A program made the translations under genes and the position numbers. The notes under the pieces are model-generated. The model was not told the DNA's origin and did no database searches. It saw only the letters and a program-made list of their open reading frames with translations. A stretch of DNA of 64,000 bases from Carposina sasakii (Eukaryota > Arthropoda > Insecta > Lepidoptera > Carposinidae): contig CP053172.1 in NCBI GenBank assembly GCA_014607495.2, forward strand, positions 6,462,888-6,526,887, written 5' to 3'. This document shows positions 52,676 through 64,000 of this stretch, one piece after another. How positions within the stretch are numbered: the first letter of the stretch is position 1; every line of letters starts with the position of its first letter.

Positions 52676-52950
52676 TGCCGCGTGGTGCCGGCAGAGTAGA
52701 ATTCGTACCACCCCATGTCTGCCCGTGGGTGTCGTACGAGGCGATTAAGGGTTTCCGAGAGGTGGGCAGCAGCGCCTCCCGTGTTGACAACATAGTACAA
52801 AATACAAACTGCGGTCACCAACCTGCCTGCCCAGCGTGGTGACTATGGGCAAATACCCCCTAGGCAGTCTTGTGACGTGCCCTGGGGGAGGCCTACGTCC
52901 AGCAGTGGACTGCAATAGGCTGACGATGATAATGATGCATACCTACCTAT
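52676..52950 (+). repeat. SINE-like repeat B (copy 2)
   Basis: Counterpart of 10207-10485; a 2-base deletion in the C-run (ATACCCCCTAGG) relative to copy 1. Confidence 0.7.
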
Positions 52951-52999
52951 ACGGTGTCGATATATTTCCCGTGATGATGCGGGTCTTCACTAGAATAGA

Positions 53000-53215
53000 T
53001 GATGCATCTCCTACATCAGATGCATCTCCTTTCGTGCATGTCGTAAGAGTCGACTAAGGAACTCAGGCTTTTTCTCATGCGATAAACTAGAAACTTGTTA
53101 TTAATCATTAGGTACTATCTGTCCCCGCTGTGCTGAACGTGGCGGTAGTATCTCCTTATGATCCTGCCATTCTGGTTACCCCTTTTCGAGAACACAGCCG
53201 TATCTATGTATGTAT
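53000..53215 (+). repeat. Repeat A (copy 2)
   Basis: Counterpart of 10530-10745. Confidence 0.6.
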
Positions 53216-54063
53216 CTCTATATTCTATCTATGGTGCTGTGGGGGTGGGGAAAAGGGAAGCACTTCCGGCCCCACGGGCCACTAGTTTTTTTTTATTTTT
53301 TTAGTTTTTTTTTGAATGACAAATGATGGTAGCCTGAAGGGCTTTGCCATCTTTACCGAGCTAGGCGGCGTGCGCTTAAGGCGCACAACCGAAAGTTTTT
53401 ATGACTACGCGACCTGTGCATCCCAGTTGCCGCTGGGATATTGTCGCATGGGGAGTTAAACAAATAGTTAAATGACTTTTTATAGGAAGGCACTAGTTAT
53501 TGTTTGGCCCATGTATATATACCAATCATTGTGAGAAACTTCGATATCGCGTTCTAGGATTTTGCATTCGAATGTGGTTCTCTCCTGCATCCGATAGATG
53601 GCTCCGCTACAGTGGCCTGATAGACTTTTACACGCATGAAGGAGATGCAGCTGATGTATTCTAGTGAAGCATCAGCACAGTTTTTAAACATTTCATAACT
53701 TTGCACTACACGTATTTAATTCATCATTTATCTGTTTGTCACCACATTACGTCATCAGTCGTATCGTAAGGTCTTTGTCATTATGAATAAGATACTGTCA
53801 CAGGAGATTAGGATAGTGGAGAGATTATAAGTCATTGAACCTATTTATTTATGTAACATTATACTGTATTATACCCATAACTTTTTATTGGCACAAATGT
53901 ATTAAAATGTGCATTTTTCAGCCAACTACGCCAGAAGGAGAAGGTTATGTCTTTCGAGTGTAGGTATGTTGGTATGTATATTTATTTGCCCCGCTCTATA
54001 GCTTATTCTGAGTAGTCCTTTGAGGGCACATGAATGAGGACACTTTGTCCTCTTTGATATTAT

Positions 54064-54265
54064 GTCATAACTAGTGGACGCCCGCGACTCCGTCCGCGTG
54101 GACTGCAGAAAAACAAAATGTCGAAATTATCCGGGATAAAATGTAGCCTATATGTTAAGTGGGACCTGTCACAACATTCCTGAAAACTGCATCGAAATCG
54201 GTTCAGCCGTTTCTGAGATTAGCGTGCACAAACATCGATCCGTTACAATTTTATTATATGTGTAG
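54064..54265 (-). repeat. Helitron-like repeat F (copy 2)
   Basis: Counterpart of 11610-11835; lacks the segment with AAAACATTTTCCCGGGAT seen in copy 1. Confidence 0.6.
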
Positions 54266-54924
54266 ATATTGATTATCAACGAGATATATATGCCGTTTGT
54301 TGAGTAAATTAAATATATTCGCGGTGTTTTCTTAAATCTACTAACACTAAACATCTAAAATAAATTACTAATCCATCATCAATAAACCATATAAATATTA
54401 AAGTAGGCTTTAACTAATAGCAATAAATAATCATCTAAATATATAATTAGAAAAGTTCAAACCCACGGACGATGGCCCCAAAGCGTAACCCTGGGGTAAC
54501 CCTGTAAGTAAATCATAAAAAAGCCCACATTAATTTATTCTAGTACCATATAAAAAATAACTCGTAAATCTTAAGTTAAATGGTGCTACAATACTCATCG
54601 GATAATAAATATAGATTATAAAAGCATGATAATTCGTGCTTGAATTTGTCGAAGGCCTCTGTTAAAACTAGTCGTTAAAAATGTAACTCTTTAATTACTG
54701 TCATGGGTTTTGATTATCATTTTCGATTAATTGTAAGCCTATAGAAGGGTATTTATTAGTGTTGATGGTTGCTTTATTTTAAACTTTCGTTTTGATACGA
54801 TCGCGTTGCATCTTTGAGATCAAAAATATGAATTAGATTTATCTTGAAATTAATTAATGAAAACGAATAGATTGCTAATAAAATATAACAAACAATAACA
54901 GTCGTTGTAATGTACCTACCTACC

Positions 54925-55190
54925 TATACAGAGTGTAACAGAAAGGGTATGTTAAGTGAAAAGCTGTATAAATAGCCCACTATAGAGAACCTATTTCCAA
55001 AATTTGAAACTCGAAATCACATTTTTATTTTTCAACATTGTATGAAAATTCCTGAGATATTTAAAATTCTCCATACTATCGGGAAAAATAAACATGTGAT
55101 TTCGGATCTCAATTTTTGTGGATAGGTTCTCTATAGTGGGCTATTTACATAGCTTTTCGCTTAACATACCCTTTTTGTTACACCCTGTAT
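54925..55190. mobile_element. Palindromic MITE D (copy 2)
   Basis: Counterpart of 12496-12760. Confidence 0.8.
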
Positions 55191-55347
55191 ACATATTAGT
55201 TTATTAGTTAGACACGGGATTTTGTTTCCCGTAATTAAAACTTCTAAATTTTATTTTTTCTATTTTGATGTTACCTGTACTTATATTACACACGTTTGTG
55301 TTCCCAAAATAAGGTAGCCTTCTATGTCTTCTCTTTTTCTTCTTCTT

Positions 55348-55880
55348 CAGCCTATAGCAGTCCACTGCTGGACGTAGGCTCCCCCAGGGCACGCCACAAG
55401 GCTACTGCCACAGGGGGGTTGTGTGATTTTCGGACTATGTTGTCAGTACGGGAGGCGCTGCTGCCCACCTACCGGAAACCCTAATCGCCTCGTACGATAC
55501 CCACGGGCAGACATGGGGTGGTACAAACTCTACTCTGCCACCACGCGGCCACAAAATACGAGTACTACACCCACGTTGAGTATAGCGGGGACAGCTGTAA
55601 AACTTTTTTTTCATGTGAGGAAATGCATGACGCATTCGACCACGGCTGGGGCAAGCACGTGGGATATGTGGGACTCTCTGACCGACCGCGAAGGATGGAA
55701 AGTTTCGGCAGCATACCCACTAAAACCTCACGGTGTCCACTTCACATCGCTTTCCACGGGCAGGGCACGCCTTACTAAGACTCCTTCCATGCCCCGTGGA
55801 GCGTTTGCCCGCCAAAAAGAAGGCGGACACATCTCAATTTAAAAATGTAAAACTACATGGCATGTTGCAAGTTCAGCCTG
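55348..55880 (-). repeat. SINE-like repeat B plus GC-rich extension (copy 2)
   Basis: Counterpart of 12921-13490. Single-base losses (ACCCTAATCGCC, CGGGCAGGGCACGCC) break the open frames seen in copy 1, which argues against a conserved protein. Confidence 0.55.
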
Positions 55881-56737
55881 AGAGAAAGCCCCTGAGTTCC
55901 TTAGTCGACTAAGTCGTACATACATACGCCGCCGCAAGCATATTCACATTTAAACAACATAATTAATTAACTGACAAAACTGGAAATCCAGACATTATTT
56001 AAGATTATTAATATTAGATGTAATATTATTTATTAGTGCTTCTAAAGGATAGTACGTTAAAGTTACGAGTGTCTCACTAAAATAATCTAGTGCTTACACT
56101 TGTTATACAGTGTAGATAACATTCAGTGGTCAAGAGGTATTAGTTTTGATAGTTCATTAGTGATGATCACCCATTGAAACTTAATGATCCGGATTGCATT
56201 TATTAATTAATGTATCTTTTAGGCTTAATGTATCTTTCGAAAATATTGATATGATGAATAGTGTTGTTTGTTTCCGAATCATGTGTCTATAATTTATCTA
56301 GTATGTACTTCTTAAACCGTTTCTTGAGTAATCATGACGTTATATTAGCAATCTTAATGTGGGACTAGGTTAATATGTTGTGAAGTGATATTCATTTACT
56401 ATATAACCGTAGATAACTTCGATGTCAAAAGTCGATTAGCAACGATTATAAACCCACTAAATGTAAATGATGTAAATCCTCGACTTGAACTACTGAAACA
56501 AGAAACTGTGGCCTGTAACAATGATTAATAGAGTTTTAAACATACGGAACAGGATTTTAATTAGGGACTGGACGTTACAGTTTATATTTAGAGGGGGTTT
56601 ATTCTAAGTGAGTTGTTTGGTCTGTGTTATTTCGGTGTATTTATAGAAGTTAATGTTTTGTTGTATTGAGTAGGTACTTGAGTCTGAAGTTTCCGTTATT
56701 TCCTGTAATATTAGATGTTATACATACATGCATACAT

Positions 56738-56868
56738 ATAATCACGCCTTTATCCCTTACGGGGTAGGCAGAGCACGAAGGGCCGATAGAACCACATGGT
56801 GCCACTTCTGACCAATTTTGAGGGTATAGTTGAGATACAAGTTCGGTTAGTAGTGACAGGTGGTCAGC
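56738..56868 (-). repeat. Repeat C, shortened (copy 2)
   Basis: Counterpart of 14312-14451; then jumps to GCAATCATACCTGGAGTCGG. Confidence 0.6.
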
Positions 56869-57169
56869 GCAATCATACCTGGAGTCGGCGCAATGTGATT
56901 CCTTTCGAAATTCATATTGTCATACATTTTGTCGTTTATATTACGGCCGGCTGCCTGCCTAAAGTCAACCCTTCTCGGGGTATTACGAGTATAACATCAT
57001 CTGTACATTCCGTGCAATTCGTAAGTCGACTAAGGAGCTTGGGAATTCTCTCAGGCGATAAGCTAGCAACTGGCTACTGATCAAAATATCTGGCCCCGTT
57101 TGCTAAACGCGACCGTGCTGTACATTTCCGGAGATCGTTTCTTATATACTCATGATGATTAACAGCCGA

Positions 57170-57345
57170 CTGTTTCCCCAAGATTGGGTTCGGCAGAACT
57201 GCAGGATCACTAATGAAATCGTACAGGCATAACGGTGTCTAGTAGCCAGTTCATCGCATGAGAAAACGCCTCTGAGTTCCTTAGTCGACTCTTACAACAT
57301 GCACGGAAGGAGATGATGTATTCTAGTGAAGCCCGCATGAGCTTC
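57170..57345 (-). repeat. Repeat A (copy 2)
   Basis: Counterpart of 14930-15105. Confidence 0.55.
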
Positions 57346-57763
57346 TCCAATATGGTTTTACTAAAAACCCAACAAGAAATAAACACTTGAAATCAACAAA
57401 GGTGAAACAAAGAATTCACGTTAAAGAAACACGAGCTGAAACAAAATAAATGGTGTAAACATTTTGACGTTTTCGAACATTAATGTCGCTTTTTAATGAT
57501 TCGTGCCACCCCTAAATCTGTCATCGGCATACACTATGTTAAGTGTCAAACGTAACAATACTACTTGCGTTTACTGAGACAAAATATGCTTTATTCTGAA
57601 AGCTGTAGAGCTGGTTATAGGATTTGCGCTTAATTTAAGTTGGTATACAGTAAAACACGTCAAGTCATTGGGCAGGGGTGCGTGTTGTAATAACTGTTAT
57701 GTTTTATTAATTTATATCAACATATTTATAACAATTTAATATGATATACATACATACATATAC

Positions 57764-58115
57764 ATACAGGATGATTTTTGGGTCAACGTCCCGAAAACAC
57801 GAATCTCCTCATCATCACGATCATTTTTCTCCATGGAAGCATACCTGGGAAGTGTCTGGTTTCCAAAATAAGGTCCAAAGTTGTAAATACTGCGTTTTCC
57901 TGCATAAATGCACATAGACGCGCGTAGCAGGATTTTTTCGAAAAATAATTTATCTGTCTATAAAAAAACAACATAAATATAGACACTTATCGGAACAAGG
58001 AATTTAAAAAAAAATTTAAAAAAAAAATTTTTTTTTACCAGCATTTTTTTTGCATAAATACTTTATTTCATGTATACATACACCCTTCGTTATGGCCACA
58101 AAAAAAACACCTGTA
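57764..58115 (+). mobile_element. MITE family E, riddled with small deletions (copy 2)
   Basis: Counterpart of 15533-15921, but with many 1-4 bp losses (for example TTTTTGGGTCAACGTCCCGA for TTTTTGGTCGTCAACGTTCC) and few substitutions. It is about 37 bp shorter. Confidence 0.7.
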
Positions 58116-58174
58116 TAATCACGCCTTTATCCCTTACGGGGTAGGCATGATATGTTTATTTGTAATCCTGTACT

Positions 58175-58315
58175 GATGCGGGGCTTCACTAGAACACACA
58201 TCAGCTGCATCTCCTTCCGTGCATGTAGTAAGAGTCGACTAAGGAACTCGGGGGCGTTCTCTCAGGCGATGAGCTAGCAACTCGTTACTGATCATTTACA
58301 TCTGTCCCCGCTGTG
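58175..58315 (+). repeat. Repeat A (copy 2)
   Basis: TACTGATGCGGGGCTTCACT to ATTTACATCTGTCCCCGCTG; counterpart of 15970-16116. Confidence 0.6.
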
Positions 58316-58344
58316 TAGCGAAAAGCTATGTAAATAGCCTTTGG

Positions 58345-58654
58345 TAAATATTGAATTGTATCAGGCGTCACTATTCGGAAGTTCAAATCTCCCGCTGACC
58401 CTCGGATCTGCCTACTCATGATCACGAACACAAGACACTACAGTCGCAATTTCGAGAAGCCAGATCCAAGCACCTAGCATTTTGCAACCATAAATACATA
58501 GCTGCTAATCCGAAAACCAATTAAAATTTTAATCGACATATGTTTCGCCAACACCCGTGGCATCATCAGGATTAGTTTTCCATGTTAGTTCTATCTACCG
58601 AACCAACTAACTCAGTTAGTATAGGGCCCGGTGGCGGGCGATCCCTCAATAGGG
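58345..58654 (-). mobile_element. Family G element with hammerhead, private to copy 2
   Basis: 310 bp flanked by the exact 12-bp duplication AATAGCCTTTGG (58333-58344 and 58655-58666); copy 1 has the single uninterrupted AATAGCCTTTGG near 16137-16148. Layout: end module ATTGAATTGTATCAGGCGTC, body, hammerhead on minus (58530-58574), GC-rich end GGCGGGCGATCCCTCAATAG. Two extra TTT triplets (CGCAATTTCGAG, AGCATTTTGCAACC) distinguish it from its relatives. Confidence 0.85.
58530..58574 (-). ncRNA. Hammerhead ribozyme motif, type I
   Basis: Same 45-nt motif as 19527-19571: TAATC, CTGATGA, stem II, GAAAC, ATAT, GTC, GATTA on the minus strand. Confidence 0.7.
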
Positions 58655-59064
58655 AATAGCCTTTGGGATCAGAACAAAATATCAGACTCGAAATCACATG
58701 TTCATATAATCTTGAGAAATAAAAATGTGATTTCGAGTCTCAAATTTTGGAAATAGGTTCTCTATAGTGGGCTGTTTACATAGCTTTTCGCTTAACATAC
58801 CCTTTCTGTTACACCCTGTATATGTATGTATGATAGATCAGTGAAATTTTACTTGGAAAATTGCGACTTGTACATAGTTAATTTACAGACAGGCGCTTTA
58901 TTGGCTGGGTGCGTGATGAGAGCGCCAACTAACAGTTACAACGGCGGACTTTGAAATGTCTAATTATCGATAGTCCTCCAAGTTTTCCGTTTTTGGCCAC
59001 GACGGGCGCTGCGATCGATTCGTGGTTCCTTCACCTCCTGCTTTGCACCCAGCGAATAGCTGTA

Positions 59065-59328
59065 TACAGGGTGTAACAAAAAGGGTATGTTAAGCGAAAA
59101 GCTATGTAAATAGCCCACTGTAGAGAACCTATCCACAAAATTTGAGACCCGAAATCACATGTTTATTTTTCCCGACAGTATGGAGAATTTTTAAAAATCT
59201 CAGGAATATTCATACAATCTTGAAAAATAAAAATGTGATTTCGAGTCTCAAATTTTGGAAATAGATTCTCTATAGTGGGCTATTTACATAGCTTTTCGCT
59301 TAACATACCCTTTCTGTTACACCCTGTA
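59065..59328. mobile_element. Palindromic MITE D, private to copy 2
   Basis: TACAGGGTGTAACAAAAAGG to CTGTTACACCCTGTA, 264 bp. Copy 1 has an empty AGCTGTATATACTC at 16792-16805, showing clean insertion at TA. Confidence 0.9.
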
Positions 59329-59563
59329 TACTCTATGGTTTACTTACTTTGACTTCACTTCATTGTCTTTTCTAAGATTTCCTCACGAAGACGCGAAGGG
59401 TGAACGGAGTTGTTATTATGATGAGAAACATCGCATCGGTTGGTTATCGAAGTTGTACATCGAATAGTTTAATGTCATTATTCTCATTCTTAATTAGGCA
59501 TTGTCATCTCATTATTTGCTCGCACCATAGTTTTGATGTGTTCTATTCTAACTTCTTCTTCAG

Positions 59564-59818
59564 CCTATTGTAGTCCACTGCTGGACGTAGGCTTCCCCCA
59601 GGGCACGCCAAAAGGCTACTGCTACAGGGGGGTTTTGCCCATAGTCACCACGCTGGGCAGGCGGGTTGGTGACCGCAGTGTGATTTTCGGACTATGTTGT
59701 CAGTACGGGAGGCACTGCTGCCCACCTCCCGGAAACCCTTAATCGCCTCGTACGATACCCACGGGCAGGCAGGGGTGGTACAAACTCTACTCTGCCGGCA
59801 CCACGCGGCTCCACGCTT
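59564..59818 (-). repeat. SINE-like repeat B (copy 2)
   Basis: Full-length, unlike the internally deleted counterpart at 17035-17170. Confidence 0.65.
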
Positions 59819-60224
59819 CTAACTATGCTGAGTTAATTGTTTTAAAATGTTTTCAATATATAGCTAGTACGAAGAGCTAATTAAGCTGGAATAATTTGTA
59901 ATATACCCACCAACATATTATTTATTTATTAATATATTACGTACGTGGGTACCGATTGTTTCGTTGTTTTTATTAAATCTTAGTTTCCGACTAACATTTA
60001 GGTAATAGTTAAATAAGTATGTTTTAAAATTATATTTACTAATGTCCGGGTCAAAGCTTTTTAACTTGCCTACGTGTCCGTAAATGAATATTTATGTTAT
60101 TGTACAACTCCGCTAATATTCTCACCTCCGTGGAATTCCCCTTTATCTTTGCCTTATCAGGCTTCTTTGCCTGACTCACTTTAACCAAATTTCGTGCAAA
60201 TAATAATTATGTAAATAGTAATTT

Positions 60225-60643
60225 CTGTAATATAATCTCCGATCCAATACGGCATCACTGCTATAAACTCCCCGATTTAATTCTGGGGCTTTTGGGTATT
60301 CTTTCTCGGTTCGGGCGGTTAAGCTCTGGAATGAATTACCCCACACGGTTAGAGATTGTCACACTGTTGGCACATTTAGGGAAAAGCTGAAGGATCACTA
60401 CCTGTCCATTATATGAATATGCTGTCATTTGTTTTTTCTCCTTTTTTTCTTAATGTAGTTTTGTAGTTTCTTAGAATTTGTTTAATTGCACATGTTACCC
60501 TGTTGTTAACAATTTCTCTTTACTTGCTTGGCTTGCTGGAAGAGATCTCTGGTAGAGATAAGCTTGCCATTGTACATGCATCTCTTCTTTAATGTTGTAT
60601 GCCATATTTCTTTTTGTGTATATGTGCAATAAAGAATAAAGAA
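60225..60643 (+). mobile_element. Non-LTR retrotransposon 3' end, private to copy 2
   Basis: 419 bp flanked by TAATTT (60219-60224 and 60644-60649); copy 1 has the empty site at about 17737-17744. A frame at 60303-60410 codes FSVRAVKLWNELPHTVRDC then FREKLKDHYLS-stop, the classic C-terminal (V)R.VxLWNxLP...F...LK.YL block of Jockey/CR1-type ORF2. An upstream stop disrupts the frame. It ends in a tandem AATAAAGAATAAAGAA tail. Same family as 16286-16493. Confidence 0.85.
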
Positions 60644-60666
60644 TAATTTTACGATGTATTCATTAT

Positions 60667-60790
60667 TTTACTGATGCGGGTCTTCACTAGAACACATCAG
60701 CTGCATGTCCTTCCGTGCATGTTGTAAGAGACGACTAAGGATATCAGGGGCGTTCTCTCAGGCGATGAACTAGTAACTTTTCACAGATCT
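60667..60790 (+). repeat. Repeat A (copy 2)
   Basis: Counterpart of 17766-17890. Confidence 0.6.
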
Positions 60791-60792
60791 TT

Positions 60793-61180
60793 TATACAGG
60801 ATGATTTTTGATTGTCAACGTTCCCGAAAACTACGGAATCTCCTCATAATCACGATCATTTTTCTCCATGGAAGCATGCCTGGGACGTGTTTGGTTTCCA
60901 AAATATTAGGGTCCAAAGTTGAGTAAATAGACTGCGTTTTTCTGCATAAATGCACATTGACGCGTGTAGCAAGATTTTTTCACGAGAAATAATTAATATC
61001 TGTCTATGAAAAAACTAGCATAACCACTGGACACTATAAATTTCGCCCGATCAAGTAATTTTTTTTTTCACAATAATTTACATCGTTTCCCAGCATTTTT
61101 TTTGGCATAAATTTACTTCATTTGATGTATAGAGTACGTACCCTTCGTTAAGGGTGGCAACGAAATAACACGCACTATAC
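60793..61180 (+). mobile_element. MITE family E (copy 2)
   Basis: Counterpart of 17918-18291 with intact ACAGGATGATTTTTG start. Confidence 0.7.
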
Positions 61181-61682
61181 AGATAGTGCGCAATGCTGAT
61201 CGTAGTCACTAAAAATTCTATTAATGATATCGCCCTGAAAAAATTAGAACTTTTTTTATCGTTTTAGCCGCACGAATTTCGGGAAATCCATTCTACAATC
61301 AGTATGTACCTAATTAAATTAAAAGGTATTTCATAACTCCAGTAGGTAGGTGCATGGTTTCACCACACTGCTGACTCATGGTGTATAGTCCTTTACTTCC
61401 CGGTATTACAGGTGTGGCTTGGCAAATACATGTGTACAGATACTATGGATTCATTATACAATTTTTTGGATGTATGTGTGTCAGTTATCTCTGAGTTTTA
61501 TGGCTTGAGAATTGTTTTAGAGTCTCTGCCAGCATGTAGGCATGTTTAGTATGGTAACTGTCAGTTTGGCGGGGTTTTCGAGTATGGATTTTCATTATTT
61601 GGTAAGAAAATAATGAAATACGCTCTTTGGTAGTCGTGATATTTCGTAGTTATGATCTTATCTATAGTAGGTATACTTATCT

Positions 61683-62055
61683 ATACAGTGTGATTTTTGG
61701 TCGTCAACGTTCCCGAAAACTACGAAATCTCCTCATTATCACGTTAATTTTTCTCGATGGAAGCATACCTGGGAAGTGTCTGGTTTCCAAAATATTAGGG
61801 TCCAAAGTTGAGTACGTAAATAGACTGCGTTTTTCTGCATAAATGCACATTGACGCGCGTAGCAAGATTTTTTCACGAGAAATAATTAACATCTGTCTAT
61901 GAAAAAACTAGTATAAACACTGGACACTATAAATTTTGCCCGATCAAGTAATAAAAAAAATTTAAAAAGAAATTACATCGTTCCCACCATAAACTTACTT
62001 TATTTGATGTATAGAGTACCCTTCGTTAAGGGTGGCAACGAAAAACACCCTGTAT
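61683..62055 (+). mobile_element. MITE family E (copy 2)
   Basis: ACAGTGTGATTTTTGGTCGT to AACGAAAAACACCCTGTA; counterpart of 18797-19153. Confidence 0.72.
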
Positions 62056-62331
62056 ACAATGCTTTGTCCATAATGACTGACGGATAAACGCACATCCTAA
62101 ACCGCTGATCTTTAACCCCTTACTGCATGGAATTTTGGATTCCAGAAAAAAAAAATGTTATGAAGGTGGACTCATAGAGACCCCTAAAAATATTTAAAAA
62201 ATCTAGGTCTTTTCTAATACCTGAAACTTGAAACGTGTATTTTTAATGCAACTTCGGCATTCGGCATGGAAAGGAACAGTAAAAACGGGCGTATACTCAG
62301 AGATTTACAGATGCGAATACTTAATATTTTC

Positions 62332-62678
62332 TCTATTGAGGGATCGCCCGCCACCGGGCCCTATACCATCCGCTGACCCTCGGATCTGCCTACTCATGAT
62401 CACGAACACAAGACACTACAGTCGCAACGAGAAGCCAGATCCAAGCACCTAGCATGCAACCATAAATACATAGCTGCTAATCCGAAAACCAATTAAAATT
62501 TTAATCGACATATGTTTCGCCAACACCCGTGGCATCATCAGGATTAGTTTTCCATGTTAGTTCTATCTACCGAACCAACTAACTAACAACTAAAACCAAT
62601 GTATTGCAAATCATTTTTTTAAATTTGTACAAATCAAAATGAGATTTGAACTTCCGAATAGTGATCCTTATACAATTC
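62332..62678 (-). mobile_element. Family G element with hammerhead (copy 2)
   Basis: Same insertion as 19356-19704, flanked by AATACTTAATATTTT (62317-62331 and 62679-62693). This insertion predates the split of the two copies. Confidence 0.8.
62502..62546 (-). ncRNA. Hammerhead ribozyme motif, type I
   Basis: Identical motif to 19527-19571 on the minus strand. Confidence 0.7.
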
Positions 62679-62950
62679 AATACTTAATATTTTGTTTATT
62701 TTAAACTCCAGAGCTGTGAAGAAATTATATTGTGTTATCGTGTTGTAAGTTTTAAAGTTTATCTGTGGTCAGTGCACATGTAGACCCACCCAATTCTAAC
62801 TGTTTTATCAATACACAGTTTCACGCAGGCTGCACATTCCTAACTACCTAAGTACCGAGGTATTATTCTAAGTAGGACTTAAACCTACCTACCATCATCA
62901 TCAGAACTCTGACACAGGATGTTTGATTATGTTCAGAAAACATTAAGATA

Positions 62951-63155
62951 CTAGTGGACGCCCGCGACTTTGTCCGCGTGGACTGCGGAAAAAACAAAAT
63001 ATCGAAATTATCCGGGATAAAAATATCTTCCCGGGATAAAAAGTAGCCTATGGTGTCAGATAATTCCATGTAAAATCGCTCCAGCCGTTTTTACGTGAAA
63101 GAGTAACAAACATCCGTCCATCCATCCATACTTACAAACTTTCGCGTTTATAATA
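62951..63155 (-). repeat. Helitron-like repeat F (copy 2)
   Basis: Counterpart of 19980-20195. Confidence 0.65.
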
Positions 63156-63177
63156 TTAGTAAGAAGTAAGATGTTAC

Positions 63178-63390
63178 CTGTGCTGATGCATGGCTTCACT
63201 AGAATACATCAGCTGCATCTCCTTCCGTGCCCGTAAGAGTCGACTGAGGAACTCGGGCATTCTCTCGCAGGCGATGTGCTAGCAACTTGTCACTCACTAT
63301 TTACATCTGTCCTCGCTATTCTAAACTTTGCTGTGAGATCTCATGTTTTTGCAGATCTGGCTACTTCATTTCAGAAATACAGCTGTGTCT
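63178..63390 (+). repeat. Repeat A (copy 2)
   Basis: Counterpart of 20214-20440. Confidence 0.6.
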
Positions 63391-63417
63391 ATATGTATGT
63401 TTCATTCTTTCTTTGTA

Positions 63418-63677
63418 TCATCATCATCATCAGCCTATTGCAGTCCACTGCTGGACGTAGGCCTCCCCCAGGGCACGCCACAAGCGTGCCATGGAGGGTA
63501 TTTGCCCATAGTAACCACGCTGGGCAGGCGGGTTGGTGACCGCAGTTTGTATTTTGGACTATGTTGTCAACACAGGAGGCGCTGCTGCCCACCTCTCGGA
63601 AACCCTTAATCGCCTCGTACGACACCCACGGGCAGACATGGGGTGGTACGAATTCTACTCTGCCGGCACCAAGCGGC
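63418..63677 (-). repeat. SINE-like repeat B (copy 2)
   Basis: Counterpart of 20457-20716. Confidence 0.7.
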
Positions 63678-64000
63678 CATTCTTTGTATATCGTACAGAT
63701 ATTATAGTAAAGGATTTCCCGGAACTCCAGCGGGATAGAAAAAAAAAAACGGGATTACTAAAGTTTACGCGCACGTATCTGTCGTCTAATAAAAACGATA
63801 TGAACATATATTATCATCATTGTTCTTAAAACCAGCGAGTGTGTAGAAATTGTTTCACTAATAACAATTTCTAGACACAAAAGGATTGGTTTTACTGTAG
63901 ACCACAGAGCAATGAAAATGCATATAAGTAAACTTTATTGTTAACGTAAAATTTTGATAATGTCATCAAAGTTTAACTGCATAGATTAACTGTGTACAGT

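Larger units (their letters stand above)
58316..58820. mobile_element. Truncated MITE D interrupted by family G (copy 2)
   Basis: Counterpart of 16117-16560; right end TTTCTGTTACACCCTGTA. Confidence 0.7.
51688..64000 (+). repeat. Large duplicated block, copy 2
   Basis: Homologous to 9225-21038 in the same order and orientation, starting at the first base after the gap. Relative to copy 1 it has private insertions: family G (58345-58654), MITE D (59065-59328), a non-LTR 3' end (60225-60643) and about 70 bp near 62150. It lacks about 170 bp near 56868 and shows many single-base deletions in homopolymers. Confidence 0.9.

Noticed and set aside
1..64000. Endogenous virus or LTR retrotransposon
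   Set aside because: No gag, protease, integrase, envelope or paired LTR was recognisable.

Overview
The window looks like a gene-poor, repeat-dense stretch of an insect nuclear genome, most probably a moth or butterfly. That is inferred from recognisable Lepidoptera-type interspersed repeats: RTE 3' ends coding ...AYVQQWT followed by GAT/CAT-rich tails, a tRNA-headed SINE, and Helitron-like repeats with the GGACGCCCGCGAC end. No host protein-coding gene, rRNA or functional tRNA can be supported. The only convincing coding remnants are C-terminal pieces of non-LTR retrotransposons.

Layout. 1-9.2 kb: a truncated non-LTR element (about 412-1550), a hAT-like element with an exact 8-bp target duplication (1680-1975), a nested stack near 4.4-5.1 kb (tRNA-derived SINE and RTE-type 3' end inside an older repeat), then sparse AT-rich DNA. 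9.2-21.04 kb: copy 1 of a large duplicated block. 21.04-51.19 kb: single-copy background full of MITEs, RTE ends and Helitron-like pieces. 51.19-51.69 kb: an assembly gap of exactly 500 N. 51.69-64.0 kb: copy 2 of the block, starting at the first base after the gap and running off the window. The two copies are collinear and nearly identical but differ by several TE insertions and many 1-3 bp deletions, so they look more like two unmerged haplotypes than an old duplication.

Repeat families used below: A (dispersed repeat, core GTAAGAGTCGACTAAGGAAC), B (SINE-like, RTE-type 3' tail), C (core CGCCTTTATCCCTTACGGGG), D (264-bp palindromic MITE, TA target), E (about 380-bp MITE, same ACAGGGTG ends as D), F (Helitron-like), G (short element carrying a hammerhead ribozyme motif), H to M (other MITEs or repeats).

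Most interesting is family G: compact units of about 310-363 bp, each flanked by 12-15 bp target-site duplications and ending in a roughly 36-bp module (GAATTGTATCAGGCG...). Four of the six carry a nearly complete type-I hammerhead ribozyme: CTGATGA, stem II, GAAAC, a 4-nt loop, GTC or GTA, and a 5-bp closing stem I. Two members are foldback derivatives that lost the ribozyme core. One insertion is present only in copy 2, so the family was mobile recently. The structure suggests a non-autonomous Penelope-like or retrozyme-like retroelement; this assignment is inference.
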